A DNA stretch of 64,000 bases from an uncultured Methanobrevibacter sp. (lineage in GTDB: Archaea > Methanobacteriota > Methanobacteria > Methanobacteriales > Methanobacteriaceae). The notes beneath the pieces are model-generated. The model was not told the DNA's origin, did not search any database, and saw only the letters and a list, made by a program, of their open reading frames with translations. Positions 26,614 through 34,907 of this stretch are shown one piece after another. The stretch is taken from positions 1 to 64,000 of the forward strand of contig NZ_CACXTS010000003.1 in NCBI RefSeq assembly GCF_902770715.1, written 5' to 3'. Every line of letters starts with the position of its first letter. Positions within the stretch are counted from its first letter, which is position 1. Position numbers and translations under genes: made by a program.

Positions 26614-26788
26614 TTTTTCTACCTAAATTTTTATAATTTTTTATTATCCTTAGATAATCATATACTTTTCTCTAAAAAGCTTATTTATATTATATAACAT
26701 GCCCTATATAAAGCTTTGTAGTACAATAATGTACATTAAAGTACTTAATATTATAGTTACCTTTATATAGAATCAAAGGGAATAATAT

Positions 26789-26808
26789 CCTAACGAACGG
26801 TTGGTAGG
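26789..26808 (+). promoter_or_regulatory. Likely TetR operator overlapping the ribosome binding site
   Basis: An imperfect 20-base palindrome (outer arms CCTA and TAGG, core CGAACGGTTGG) ends three bases before the TetR start codon and about 20 bases after the TATA box TTTATATAG (26762-26770). The position, between TATA box and start codon, suits autorepression. Confidence 0.5.
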
Positions 26809-26811
26809 AAT

Positions 26812-27441
26812 ATGAATACAAAAGAAAAAATATTTGAAGTGGCATTGGACTTATTTTCTAAAAAAGGATACGATTCAGTTTCACTAAGAGAGATTGCAGA
26901 TAATGTTGGAATTAAAAAAAGTTCAATTTATAGCCATTATCCTTCAAAAGAAGCCATACTTATGGACATATTTGAATATTTGACAAATCTTATAGAATAT
27001 GATGAATTGCTTAACAGCGAAGATTTGAATTTGACTGCGAATAATGATATGCTGCTGGAAAATCCTGAATTGTTCTATCATAACGGTTCGGAAGCTATTA
27101 AAATGATGTTTTCACAGGAAAGAAATCTAAAGATTTGGAGACTGATATTTATTCAAATGCACCATAATGAAGCAATCAAGGAATTTTTCCAAAATGAGAT
27201 ACTGGTAAAACCGTTGGTTTTCTGGAAAGAATTCTTCACAATTCTAAAAGAAAAAGGAATCATTCGCCAAGACAGCAATCCAGAATTGCTTGCAAAAGAA
27301 TATTATAGTTTTCCTATTTACCTGCTATTGGAAATTACCGCGAAATATGATGATATTCCGAAAAGTTCACTAGAAGACTTCTTTAACCAGACAGAAGAAC
27401 ATGCAAAATTCCTACTAGATAGTGTAAAGGTGAAACAATGA
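26812..27441 (+). CDS. TetR/AcrR family transcriptional regulator
   Basis: The 209-residue protein has an N-terminal helix-turn-helix (FSKKGYDSVSLREIADNVG, then KKSSIYSHYPSKEAIL, about 14-50), typical of TetR regulators, and a helical ligand-binding C-terminal domain. A palindrome sits just upstream. The stop overlaps the start of the radical SAM gene (ATGA), so both are one operon and probably autoregulated. The inducer is unknown. Confidence 0.9.
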   Translation: MNTKEKIFEVALDLFSKKGYDSVSLREIADNVGIKKSSIYSHYPSKEAILMDIFEYLTNLIEYDELLNSEDLNLTANNDMLLENPELFYHNGSEAIKMMFSQERNLKIWRLIFIQMHHNEAIKEFFQNEILVKPLVFWKEFFTILKEKGIIRQDSNPELLAKEYYSFPIYLLLEITAKYDDIPKSSLEDFFNQTEEHAKFLLDSVKVKQ

Positions 27442-28529
27442 ATAATGAGTTTAATTTACAGGATTATTTAGCCAATGGAGTTGAAATCATCATAAAGGAT
27501 GCTCTTAGGGCTTCCATTAAAAATCCAAAGGAAATATTATTCTTACGCAGATTTTCAAAACACACAAGAAAAGCTAATGAAATCAGACAAAAATATGATG
27601 AAAATGGACAAAATATCCCTGCTTTTTTAATTGCAAGCATTACAAGCAGCTGCAACTTACACTGTACCGGATGCTATTCAAGGGCAAACAAAGCATGCAG
27701 TGATGATGCTCCGTTAAATCAACTTTCAGGAGATGAATGGGGCGACATCTTTAATGAAGCAAAAGATCTTGGAATCAGTTTCATTGTTCTTGCAGGTGGA
27801 GAACCAATGATCAGGGAAGATGTTATTGTTAAGGCAAGCAATTGTCCTGAAATCCTATTTCCAATATTTACAAATGGAACAATGTTCAATAATGATTATT
27901 TGAAACTATTCGATAAGAACAGAAATCTTGTTCCAATATTATCCATAGAAGGAGATGAACAGGTAACTGATTCCAGGCGTGGCGAAGGCGTTTACAGCAA
28001 ATTAGTTGATTCAATGGAACTGATGAAGAAGAACAATATAATATTCGGCGCTTCGCTTACATTTACAAAAGGCAATTTATCCACATTGGTCTCAGATGAA
28101 TATATCAAAAAATTGCATGATTTCGGATGCAAAGTAATATTTTTCATTGAATATGTTCCAGTTAATGGGGAAACAATTGAGCTTGCACCAAGCGACAATG
28201 AACGGGACTTGCTATTCAATGAAATAAACCGTTTAAGAAAAGAATATGATGATATGCTATTTTTATCATTTCCTGGAGATGAAAAGACTTCCGGAGGATG
28301 TCTAGCTGCAGGCAGAGGATTTTTCCACATAAATTCCCATGGAGGTGCTGAACCTTGTCCTGCGTCACCTTATTCAGACATCAACGTTAATGACACATCA
28401 CTTCTAGAAGCTTTAAACTCCAAGCTATTCAAATCACTTAGGGATGGCGGTCTTCTTATGGATGACCATGAAGGCGGCTGCGTCCTGTTTGAACATGAAG
28501 CGGAAGTAAAAAAATTATTAGATAGCTAA
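27438..28529 (+). CDS. Radical SAM protein with SPASM-like C-terminus
   Basis: The 363-residue protein has CNLHCTGC (about 73-80), the CxxxCxxC radical SAM cluster motif, then VLAGGEPM (the GGE SAM-binding motif) and a C-terminal Cys region (GGCLAAGRG, PCPASPY, GGCVLF) that may hold a second iron-sulfur cluster as in SPASM/Twitch proteins. Such enzymes modify peptides, cofactors or small molecules. Translation is coupled to the TetR gene by a four-base overlap, and a GGTGAAACA site precedes the ATG. No precursor peptide gene is seen next to it. Confidence 0.85.
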   Translation: MNNEFNLQDYLANGVEIIIKDALRASIKNPKEILFLRRFSKHTRKANEIRQKYDENGQNIPAFLIASITSSCNLHCTGCYSRANKACSDDAPLNQLSGDEWGDIFNEAKDLGISFIVLAGGEPMIREDVIVKASNCPEILFPIFTNGTMFNNDYLKLFDKNRNLVPILSIEGDEQVTDSRRGEGVYSKLVDSMELMKKNNIIFGASLTFTKGNLSTLVSDEYIKKLHDFGCKVIFFIEYVPVNGETIELAPSDNERDLLFNEINRLRKEYDDMLFLSFPGDEKTSGGCLAAGRGFFHINSHGGAEPCPASPYSDINVNDTSLLEALNSKLFKSLRDGGLLMDDHEGGCVLFEHEAEVKKLLDS

Positions 28530-28542
28530 AAAATAGAAAAAT

Positions 28543-29280
28543 TTACTCTTTGGATTTGATGGATGTTACAAAAATTATAAACAATGAAATTAAAACCAAA
28601 GCTAATGGATTGCCTGTTGAATAAAGTGATTTAGCAACCATGTCTGAATCGTTATCATCATCTTCTGGTTCCAAAACATCAATCTCCTCTTCTTCATAGC
28701 TTTCATTGTTTAAATTAATACTGTCTGTTGTTAGGTTTGCTTTATTAATCTTTTCACCAACAGAAAGCGCTTTTACAGTGATATTTAAAAATACTTCACC
28801 GTCTTCAGCAGAGAGATTTCCAATATTCCATATGCCTGTTTTTGGATTGAAAGTACCTTTTGTTGCTGTATGCTTTATATATTCCATTCCATCAGGCAGC
28901 TGATCATATACTTTAACGTTTTTAGCAATATCCGGACCCTTATTTATAACACTGACAATCCAGACAACATAATCCCCAACATAGACATTTTCTATATTGG
29001 CATCATTATCCAATACCAAATAAGCTGAGGAATCGGTTTTTCCGTTGGATTCATTGCTGGATAAAATCTCTTCATCAGCAGTAGTTTCAAGAACATTCAC
29101 ATCAGAAGTGATTTCCAAAACATCTTCATTATCATCAGATAGTTCCAAGTTTGACTCTTGTGAAACGTCATCATTTACTTCCAATACTACATCTGTACTG
29201 TTGGAATCATTTGCATTTACACAAGACAATGATAACAAAGTAACCATAATCATCAAAGCTATGAAAATTTTATATTTAAT
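28543..29280 (-). CDS. DUF11-type surface protein with signal peptide and C-terminal anchor (apparent ATT start)
   Basis: The secreted protein has a DUF11/conserved-repeat domain (NVYVGDYVVWIVSVINKGPD, KVYDQLPDGMEY, TFNPKTGIWNIGNLS; about 95-200). An acidic Asp/Glu linker and a C-terminal membrane span (NPLALVLISLFIIFVTSIKSKE) follow. The first ATG gives a signal peptide without a basic n-region. Reading from ATT at 29280 gives IKYKIFIALMIMVTLLSLS, a complete signal peptide, and GGAGG lies seven bases before that ATT. I therefore use 29280 (245 residues); TTG at 29256 is the alternative. Confidence 0.75.
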   Translation of the reverse strand: MKYKIFIALMIMVTLLSLSCVNANDSNSTDVVLEVNDDVSQESNLELSDDNEDVLEITSDVNVLETTADEEILSSNESNGKTDSSAYLVLDNDANIENVYVGDYVVWIVSVINKGPDIAKNVKVYDQLPDGMEYIKHTATKGTFNPKTGIWNIGNLSAEDGEVFLNITVKALSVGEKINKANLTTDSINLNNESYEEEEIDVLEPEDDDNDSDMVAKSLYSTGNPLALVLISLFIIFVTSIKSKE

Positions 29281-29347
29281 TTGAAAACCTCCAATATCAA
29301 CTAAATATATTTATTGTTTTTAATACATTTATAATTATGGAGATATT

Positions 29348-30013
29348 ATGAACAAGGACATTAAAATCATAGAAGATTCTGATTTATTAATCAATGCCAG
29401 AAACCCTCAAGGAAAATTAGGCAATCAATTGATAGATAAAATGAATGTTAATCATGAAGGATTGGCAAAATGGAGTTTAAGTCATTTAGATATATCAAAA
29501 GATAATGTTATCCTGGATATCGGCTGTGGCGGAGGAGTCAATGTTAAGCGATTTTTGAAAATGACCGAAAACAAGGTTTATGGCATTGACTATTCCGAAC
29601 TTGCAGTTGAAAGATCCATCAAATTAAATAAATCTGCCGTTGATGAAGGCAAATGTGAAATTATTAAGGGTTCAGTTTCCAATTTGCCCTTCAATGACAA
29701 TAGCTTTGATATCGTGACTGGATTTGAAACTGTTTATTTCTGGCCGGATTTTGTAAATGATTTGAAAGAAGTTTTAAGAGTATTGAAAGATGATGGAGTC
29801 ATATTCATTGCAAATGAGGCTCTTCCAAAAGAGGGTGATGAGCGCCAAAAAGAACTTATTGAATTATTGGACATGAAAATATATTCAGAAGATGAATTGG
29901 TTGAATCATTAAAAATGGCCGGATTTTCAAATGTGACCACCTATATCAAGGATTCGAAAGACTCCTTTACCGGTGAGGATGCTGAGTGGATTTGTGTAAT
30001 TGCACAAAAATAA
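29348..30013 (+). CDS. Class I SAM-dependent methyltransferase
   Basis: The 221-residue protein has VILDIGCGGGVNVKRFL (SAM motif I, about 55-71), YGIDYSELAVE (motif II) and PFNDNSFDIVTGFETVYFW (motif IV region), as in UbiE/COQ5-like small-molecule methyltransferases. GGAG precedes the ATG. The substrate is unknown. It is followed 83 bases on by a cysteine synthase-like gene on the same strand; common transcription is possible but not shown. Confidence 0.85.
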   Translation: MNKDIKIIEDSDLLINARNPQGKLGNQLIDKMNVNHEGLAKWSLSHLDISKDNVILDIGCGGGVNVKRFLKMTENKVYGIDYSELAVERSIKLNKSAVDEGKCEIIKGSVSNLPFNDNSFDIVTGFETVYFWPDFVNDLKEVLRVLKDDGVIFIANEALPKEGDERQKELIELLDMKIYSEDELVESLKMAGFSNVTTYIKDSKDSFTGEDAEWICVIAQK

Positions 30014-30096
30014 CTATTTTTTACAATTTTAAAAAAGTATTTTAAAAATAACTGACATATATAATGATGTTATATTATTGAATTGGATTGAATGTT

Positions 30097-31056
30097 ATGA
30101 GTATTGAAAAGTTAATTGGCAATACGCCAATGATAAAAGTTAATTATGAATATGAAGGAAAAAAAGGTAGCATATATACCAAACTTGAATTTTACAATTA
30201 TTCTGGAAGCATTAAAGACAGAATGGCTTTCTATATCATTACAAAAGAAAGAGAAAATGGCAATCTGAAGGAAGGCCAATCAATTGTAGAGGTTACAAGT
30301 GGAAATACCGGAATTGCTTTCAGCGCAATAGGTGCCCTTATGGGACATGACGTTCATATTTACATGCCGGACTGGGTATCTCTTGAAAGGAGAAAGATCA
30401 TTGAAATGTATGGTGCTCATGTTCATCTTGTATCAAAAGAAGAAGGCGGATTCAAAGGAGCTCTTGAGCTTGCAGAAGATTTCGCTGAAAAAATTGATGC
30501 ATACAGACCACTCCAATTTGATAATAAGTTAAACGTTGAAGCCCAATATAAAACAACCGGTAAGGAAATCATTGATGCCATACCTGAAGTCAACGCTTTC
30601 GTGTCAGGAATCGGAACCGGCGGAACATTGATGGGTATCGGAAAAAGATTGAAGGACAACAATCCAGATTCCAAAATATTTGCCCTAGAGCCATCCACCT
30701 TATCAATCCTTAAAATGGGTATGGAAGAGGGAAGCCATATGATTGAAGGAATCGGAGATGACTTTATTCCGGGAATTGTTGAGCAGGATTTAATTGATGA
30801 TATAGTATTGATTCATGACTGTGATGCAATCAACATGTCAAAAAGAATAGCTAAGGAATTAGGTTTAGGTATTGGTATTTCCAGCGGTGCAAACTTCCTT
30901 GCAAGCGTCATAATGAATAGAGATGACTTAACCATTGCAACCGTTTTTCCGGATGACAACAAGAAATACATTACAACAAAGCTGTCAGAACCCGTTGATG
31001 AAGACTCTAAACTAATTTCAAATAAAATAAAGCTTCTTGGCTTTGAAGTAATATAA
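30097..31056 (+). CDS. cysK: PLP-dependent cysteine synthase family protein
   Basis: The 319-residue fold type II PLP enzyme begins MSIEKLIGNTPM. The PLP Lys is in SGSIKDR (Lys at about 40), the substrate-binding loop is TSGNTG (about 69), and the phosphate-binding glycine loop is SGIGTGGTLMGIG. This fits O-acetylserine or O-phosphoserine sulfhydrylases. Cystathionine beta-synthase-like members cannot be excluded. I start at the ATG (30097), not at the TTG three codons before, because SIEKLIGNTP is the usual start of the family. Confidence 0.85.
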   Translation: MSIEKLIGNTPMIKVNYEYEGKKGSIYTKLEFYNYSGSIKDRMAFYIITKERENGNLKEGQSIVEVTSGNTGIAFSAIGALMGHDVHIYMPDWVSLERRKIIEMYGAHVHLVSKEEGGFKGALELAEDFAEKIDAYRPLQFDNKLNVEAQYKTTGKEIIDAIPEVNAFVSGIGTGGTLMGIGKRLKDNNPDSKIFALEPSTLSILKMGMEEGSHMIEGIGDDFIPGIVEQDLIDDIVLIHDCDAINMSKRIAKELGLGIGISSGANFLASVIMNRDDLTIATVFPDDNKKYITTKLSEPVDEDSKLISNKIKLLGFEVI

Positions 31057-31089
31057 AGCATTACTCTTTTTTAAAAAAATTGATAAAAT

Positions 31090-31578
31090 ATGAATATTCG
31101 AAAAGCGGAAATTGGCGATTTAAGCAAAATCATGGATATTTATAAAATTGCACAGGATTTCATGATTGAATCTGGAAATCCTAATCAATGGGGGCATTTT
31201 TACCCTAGTGAAGATTTAATTAGGCAGGACATCAAAGAGGAAGTTTGTCATGTGATATCTGATGATGAAGATATTCATGCTGTATTTGCACTTTTCAACG
31301 GTTCAGAACCAACTTATGAATACATTGAAAATGGCGATTGGCTCAATGATAATGAATATGTAACTGTGCATAGAATCGCAAGTGACGGAAAGCTTCGAGG
31401 CATATTCAAGTTCACTATCGATTACTGCAAGAGCATATCAGACAACATAAGAATTGACACCCACAGCAACAATTTAATAATGCAAAAGCAGATTGAAAAA
31501 AACGGATTTGAAAAATGCGGAATCATATATGTGGCTGACGGGTCTCCAAGAATTGCCTATCAATGGTCAAAAAATTAA
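31090..31578 (+). CDS. GNAT family N-acetyltransferase
   Basis: The 162-residue protein has the layout of GNAT enzymes that act on small molecules: a long N-terminal helix region with ESGNPNQWGHFYP, VTVHRIASDGKLRGIF as the core strand and acetyl-CoA loop, and IRIDTHSNNLIMQKQIEKNGFEKCGIIYV as motif B. The ATG has no ribosome binding site, which suggests a leaderless transcript or translation from the gene upstream 33 bases away. The substrate is unknown. Confidence 0.8.
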   Translation: MNIRKAEIGDLSKIMDIYKIAQDFMIESGNPNQWGHFYPSEDLIRQDIKEEVCHVISDDEDIHAVFALFNGSEPTYEYIENGDWLNDNEYVTVHRIASDGKLRGIFKFTIDYCKSISDNIRIDTHSNNLIMQKQIEKNGFEKCGIIYVADGSPRIAYQWSKN

Positions 31579-31582
31579 AAAA

Positions 31583-31603
31583 AAACATAGAAAGTCTATG
31601 TTT
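31583..31603. terminator. Bidirectional hairpin between convergent genes
   Basis: AAACATAGA and TCTATGTTT form a perfect 9-bp stem with a 3-base loop (AAG), between the GNAT stop codon and the stop codon of the minus-strand oxidoreductase. A-runs and T-runs flank it. Confidence 0.5.
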
Positions 31604-33050
31604 AAAATTTATAGTGAATATTGTGCAACTTATACAAGCATACTGAACTGCTTGATGGGAATGCATAAATCATATAATCCAGCTCTTCAAGGGTTATCTT
31701 TTTGTTGATGATGAATGTAAACATGTTTGCAACGTTTTCTGCATCCGCAGCGTAAATTTCAGCACCAACTATTTGAAGATCCTTGTCAACGATTATCTTT
31801 GCCTCAGCGGTCAAATCGTTTTTGAGCTCCAATGAATAGGACCTTCCATATTTGATTGTGTGAACATCATATTCATCGCTTTCTTCTGCAACATAAGCAG
31901 GCACTCCGACAGTAGCTATTCTAGGTATTGTATAAGCAACAGCAGGAACAACAGGATATGTTATTGCATCAGCCTCACCCAGCAATTCCTTTGCGAGATA
32001 TTTTGAGTGGTGAATGGCAACTGTTACAAGCTTTGCGATTCCAGTATCGGCAACATCCCCTGATGCATAAATGTTAGGCACTTCTGTCTGTAGATGGTCA
32101 TTAACCTTAATTCCCTGCTTTGTATATGTCAAGCCTACATTTTCAAGGCCAATGTCTTCAACGTTAGCAGTCCTTCCCATTGCTGCAATGACGTAATCTC
32201 CGGTCAGGCTCAAACCGCTTTCGCAGTTCACGGTAAACCCATTTTCATATGCTATGTTGTCTATTTTTGATTCAGGATCTCTTAAGAATTCATCTGAATT
32301 TTGTGCGCAAGCCACGTTCAAAACTTTATCTTCAGGATTGTCGATTTCTATATTGCTTATTACTTCTTTGACTTGCTCATTGAAATGGAAATGAATATTT
32401 TTCTCCTTTAATAATTCAATTACATTCTGCACATATGGCTGGTGGAAGTATTTTAAGGCCATATTTCCTCTGATTATCACATCAGCCTCCAATCCTGCTT
32501 CGGCAAGTATAGATGCAAATTCCATACCTACAAAACCAGCACCAATAATTATGGCATGTTTTGGAAGTTCATCAATATCCAAAAAGTCAGTACTATCATG
32601 GAGGTATTCCCTACCTTTAATATCCGGAATAACCGGCTTAAGACCTGTACATATAACGATTTTGTCAGTGGTGAACTGTTTTTCTCCCACTTGGACGGTA
32701 TGCTCATCAATGATGATTCCCTTTCCATGTGCAACATCCAAATTATATTCATCGAATTTTCCGTCAAGAAATGTTGACATTCCGGCAATCCGTTTTCTTT
32801 TAAATTTCATCAAATCTGGCCAGCTGACTTCAAAATTGCCTGATTTTCCAACGCCTTCAAAATTGTCTGCCAATGCTTTGATTTCATAAGGAGCATCCAA
32901 TAAAGCTTTTGAGTTGCAGCCCCTATTTGCACAGGCTCCACCATATAAGCTTTCTTCAACTATTAATATTTTAAGCCCGGCTTTTCTTAAAAACCGTCCT
33001 CCTTGCCAGGCTGCATTTCCGCTTCCAATATAAACGACATCATAATCCAT
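31602..33050 (-). CDS. FAD-dependent pyridine nucleotide-disulfide oxidoreductase (dihydrolipoamide dehydrogenase-like)
   Basis: The 482-residue protein has an N-terminal FAD-binding motif (VYIGSGNAAWQGG), a redox-active pair in GGACANRGCNSK (CxxxxC, about 36-47), an NAD(P)-binding GAGFVGMEFA (about 172-181), and the FAD motif NIYASGDVAD (about 325-334). The C-terminal dimerisation domain lacks the usual HxxxxE pair, as the end reads YAFPSSSSVC. It resembles dihydrolipoyl or mercuric reductase-like enzymes, but with no lipoyl complex gene nearby the electron acceptor is open. Confidence 0.85.
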   Translation of the reverse strand: MDYDVVYIGSGNAAWQGGRFLRKAGLKILIVEESLYGGACANRGCNSKALLDAPYEIKALADNFEGVGKSGNFEVSWPDLMKFKRKRIAGMSTFLDGKFDEYNLDVAHGKGIIIDEHTVQVGEKQFTTDKIVICTGLKPVIPDIKGREYLHDSTDFLDIDELPKHAIIIGAGFVGMEFASILAEAGLEADVIIRGNMALKYFHQPYVQNVIELLKEKNIHFHFNEQVKEVISNIEIDNPEDKVLNVACAQNSDEFLRDPESKIDNIAYENGFTVNCESGLSLTGDYVIAAMGRTANVEDIGLENVGLTYTKQGIKVNDHLQTEVPNIYASGDVADTGIAKLVTVAIHHSKYLAKELLGEADAITYPVVPAVAYTIPRIATVGVPAYVAEESDEYDVHTIKYGRSYSLELKNDLTAEAKIIVDKDLQIVGAEIYAADAENVANMFTFIINKKITLEELDYMIYAFPSSSSVCLYKLHNIHYKF

Positions 33051-33190
33051 GTTTTAACCTCTACGTTATCTTTGTACAAAATTGTATAAATCATTTATGA
33101 AAAAAATTTATTATCATTTTTTTAAAAAGGAAAGCATAATATTTATATTTAATTAATTATAAAGAAAAAATGAAATTGACTGGTGATAAA

Positions 33191-33868
33191 ATGAAAAGAA
33201 AAACAGTTATTTTGATCATTCTGCTATTGATTATCGGCGGGATAGTTTATTTCGAAACTCACAATTACAATGAAATAACTTATACAACATTAGCCAATAC
33301 CAGCATTGGAACTGTTGAAGTGGGCATTTCAGGAAACGAAAATGCGAGCAAATGCATTGCTTTAATAACAGGCATTCATCCAAGAGAAACATTGTCAATA
33401 GAACCTGAAATTCAAGCAGCAAGAGAATTTGGCGGTGATGACGTTAAAATAATCAATTATAAAGTGACAGTGACCCAAAATCCTGAAGACTATAATGAAG
33501 GAAGGGCAAACGGAGAAAGCCTGGTTCATGATTACGTGAATCCTCATGTTACATCATCTGATGCCGATGCAGTGATTATCAGTCATTCACATAACCCAAA
33601 TTATGGTGAAGGATTTTATCTTGCAACCCCTGAAATGGACAGCGCATCTGTAGGCATAGCTCAAAAAATTAGCCAGACAAGCGATTTCAACTATTATCCG
33701 GTTACAGGAAATGAAACTTATAAGTCAACTTCAGCCGTTTTGGTTTCAAAGCCTATTGCACAGGCAGGCTATCCTACATTCGTATATGAAATACCTGAAG
33801 ATATTTGGGAATTTACTGCCACCTGGAAAACAAAAGAATTATTTAATTTAATTGCTCAAAATATTTAA
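33191..33868 (+). CDS. Membrane-anchored M14-like (zinc carboxypeptidase-like) protein
   Basis: The 225-residue protein starts with an N-terminal anchor (KTVILIILLLIIGGIVYF). The outer domain contains GIHPRET, close to the GIHxRE zinc-binding motif (HxxE) of M14 carboxypeptidases. A later IISHSHN could give the third zinc ligand, and VYEIPED near the C-terminus could give the catalytic Glu. The domain is shorter than in typical carboxypeptidases. I use the ATG at 33191 because GGTGATAAA precedes it. A role in trimming wall peptides is possible but unproven. Confidence 0.6.
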   Translation: MKRKTVILIILLLIIGGIVYFETHNYNEITYTTLANTSIGTVEVGISGNENASKCIALITGIHPRETLSIEPEIQAAREFGGDDVKIINYKVTVTQNPEDYNEGRANGESLVHDYVNPHVTSSDADAVIISHSHNPNYGEGFYLATPEMDSASVGIAQKISQTSDFNYYPVTGNETYKSTSAVLVSKPIAQAGYPTFVYEIPEDIWEFTATWKTKELFNLIAQNI

Positions 33869-34092
33869 CTACATGTATAGCAATTAATTTACTTTATTAT
33901 TTTTTCTATTACTAATTAATTTAATTATATTTTACTTATTATAATATTACTTTTAAAATGATTACTATTAAAATAATCAGCCATCTTTTTATTTATTATC
34001 ATAGCAATTTTTATCCTAAAATCCCAACAATTAATTATATATCTAATAAATTGAAAAATTATTATTGAGAAATTAATTTTATGAGGGATAAA

Positions 34093-34884
34093 ATGATAGT
34101 TGAATGCAATAACGAAGACATCACTTCTGTTTTTGATTATATCGGTGAAGATTACGGGAAATGTTTATACATTTACATTGACTTAAAAAAATACGGCATC
34201 GATGATGAAAACTTTAACGTTTGGATTCAATATAATGAAAATGAAGATATCTGCGCTATAATCAGCGAATATTATGGAGGAATCCAAATATACAGCAAAG
34301 AAGAGGATTTCCTAGTTGATGAAATTGTTGATTTCATTAAGCAAAAAGATCCTAATGTTTTCTTTTCAATCAAACCGAATATCGATAAACTTAAAGTTCA
34401 TTTTCCTGAATATGAACAGGAAACAGGCATTGTTGGTGAATTGAAAGAACTCAAATATCCGCCAAACATTAAAGCATATTCAGCACCACTTGATGAACTC
34501 AAAGAAATCGTTGAAATAATCGCTGAAGATGAAGACATTGGAAAGCCATACGGTTTTGATTCATTATATGAACAGTACTGCGAAAGAAAAAAAGATAATT
34601 TCGGACGTAATTTTGTTTTACGTGATGATGATACTCATGAAATCATTTGTCATGCCGGAACATATGCCGAACTTACAGAATTGGCTGTAATCGGAGGAGT
34701 AATCACTTCAGTACCATACAGAGGCAAAGGATTTTCTAAAGAAACATTGTCATCCCTATGCAGTGAACTGAAATCCGAAAACAAAAGAATCTTTTCATTC
34801 TATTATATACCCCCTGCTGAAAGAATGCATGTTGGTGTAGGTTTTGAAAAGATAGAAGACTGGTCAAAATTAGCAAAAATGTAG
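34093..34884 (+). CDS. GNAT-fold acetyltransferase, two-domain type (paralogue of 51525-52307)
   Basis: The 263-residue protein has an N-terminal domain of about 110 residues (YIGEDYGKCLYIYIDLKKYGI) and a C-terminal GNAT domain with ELAVIGGVITSVPYRGKGFSKETLSSL (acetyl-CoA loop, about 195-222) and GVGFEKIEDW. The ATG at 34093 follows GAGGGATAAA. Its paralogue with the same layout lies near cassette 4, and this one converges with LicD-B of cassette 3. A link to the LicD product, such as acetylation of an amino group, is plausible but only by position. Confidence 0.75.
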   Translation: MIVECNNEDITSVFDYIGEDYGKCLYIYIDLKKYGIDDENFNVWIQYNENEDICAIISEYYGGIQIYSKEEDFLVDEIVDFIKQKDPNVFFSIKPNIDKLKVHFPEYEQETGIVGELKELKYPPNIKAYSAPLDELKEIVEIIAEDEDIGKPYGFDSLYEQYCERKKDNFGRNFVLRDDDTHEIICHAGTYAELTELAVIGGVITSVPYRGKGFSKETLSSLCSELKSENKRIFSFYYIPPAERMHVGVGFEKIEDWSKLAKM

Positions 34885-34900
34885 GATTGACTCCTACATT
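34878..34900. terminator. Hairpin between convergent GNAT and LicD-B genes
   Basis: AATGTAGGA and TCCTACATT form a perfect 9-bp stem with loop TTGAC, overlapping the GNAT stop codon and lying just beyond the LicD-B stop on the other strand. Confidence 0.5.
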
Positions 34901-34907
34901 AAATTAT

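Noticed and set aside
28543-29256. TTG/ATG start for the DUF11 protein
   Set aside because: It would lack the basic part of the signal peptide, and the GGAGG site lies too far upstream; ATT at 29280 fits both.
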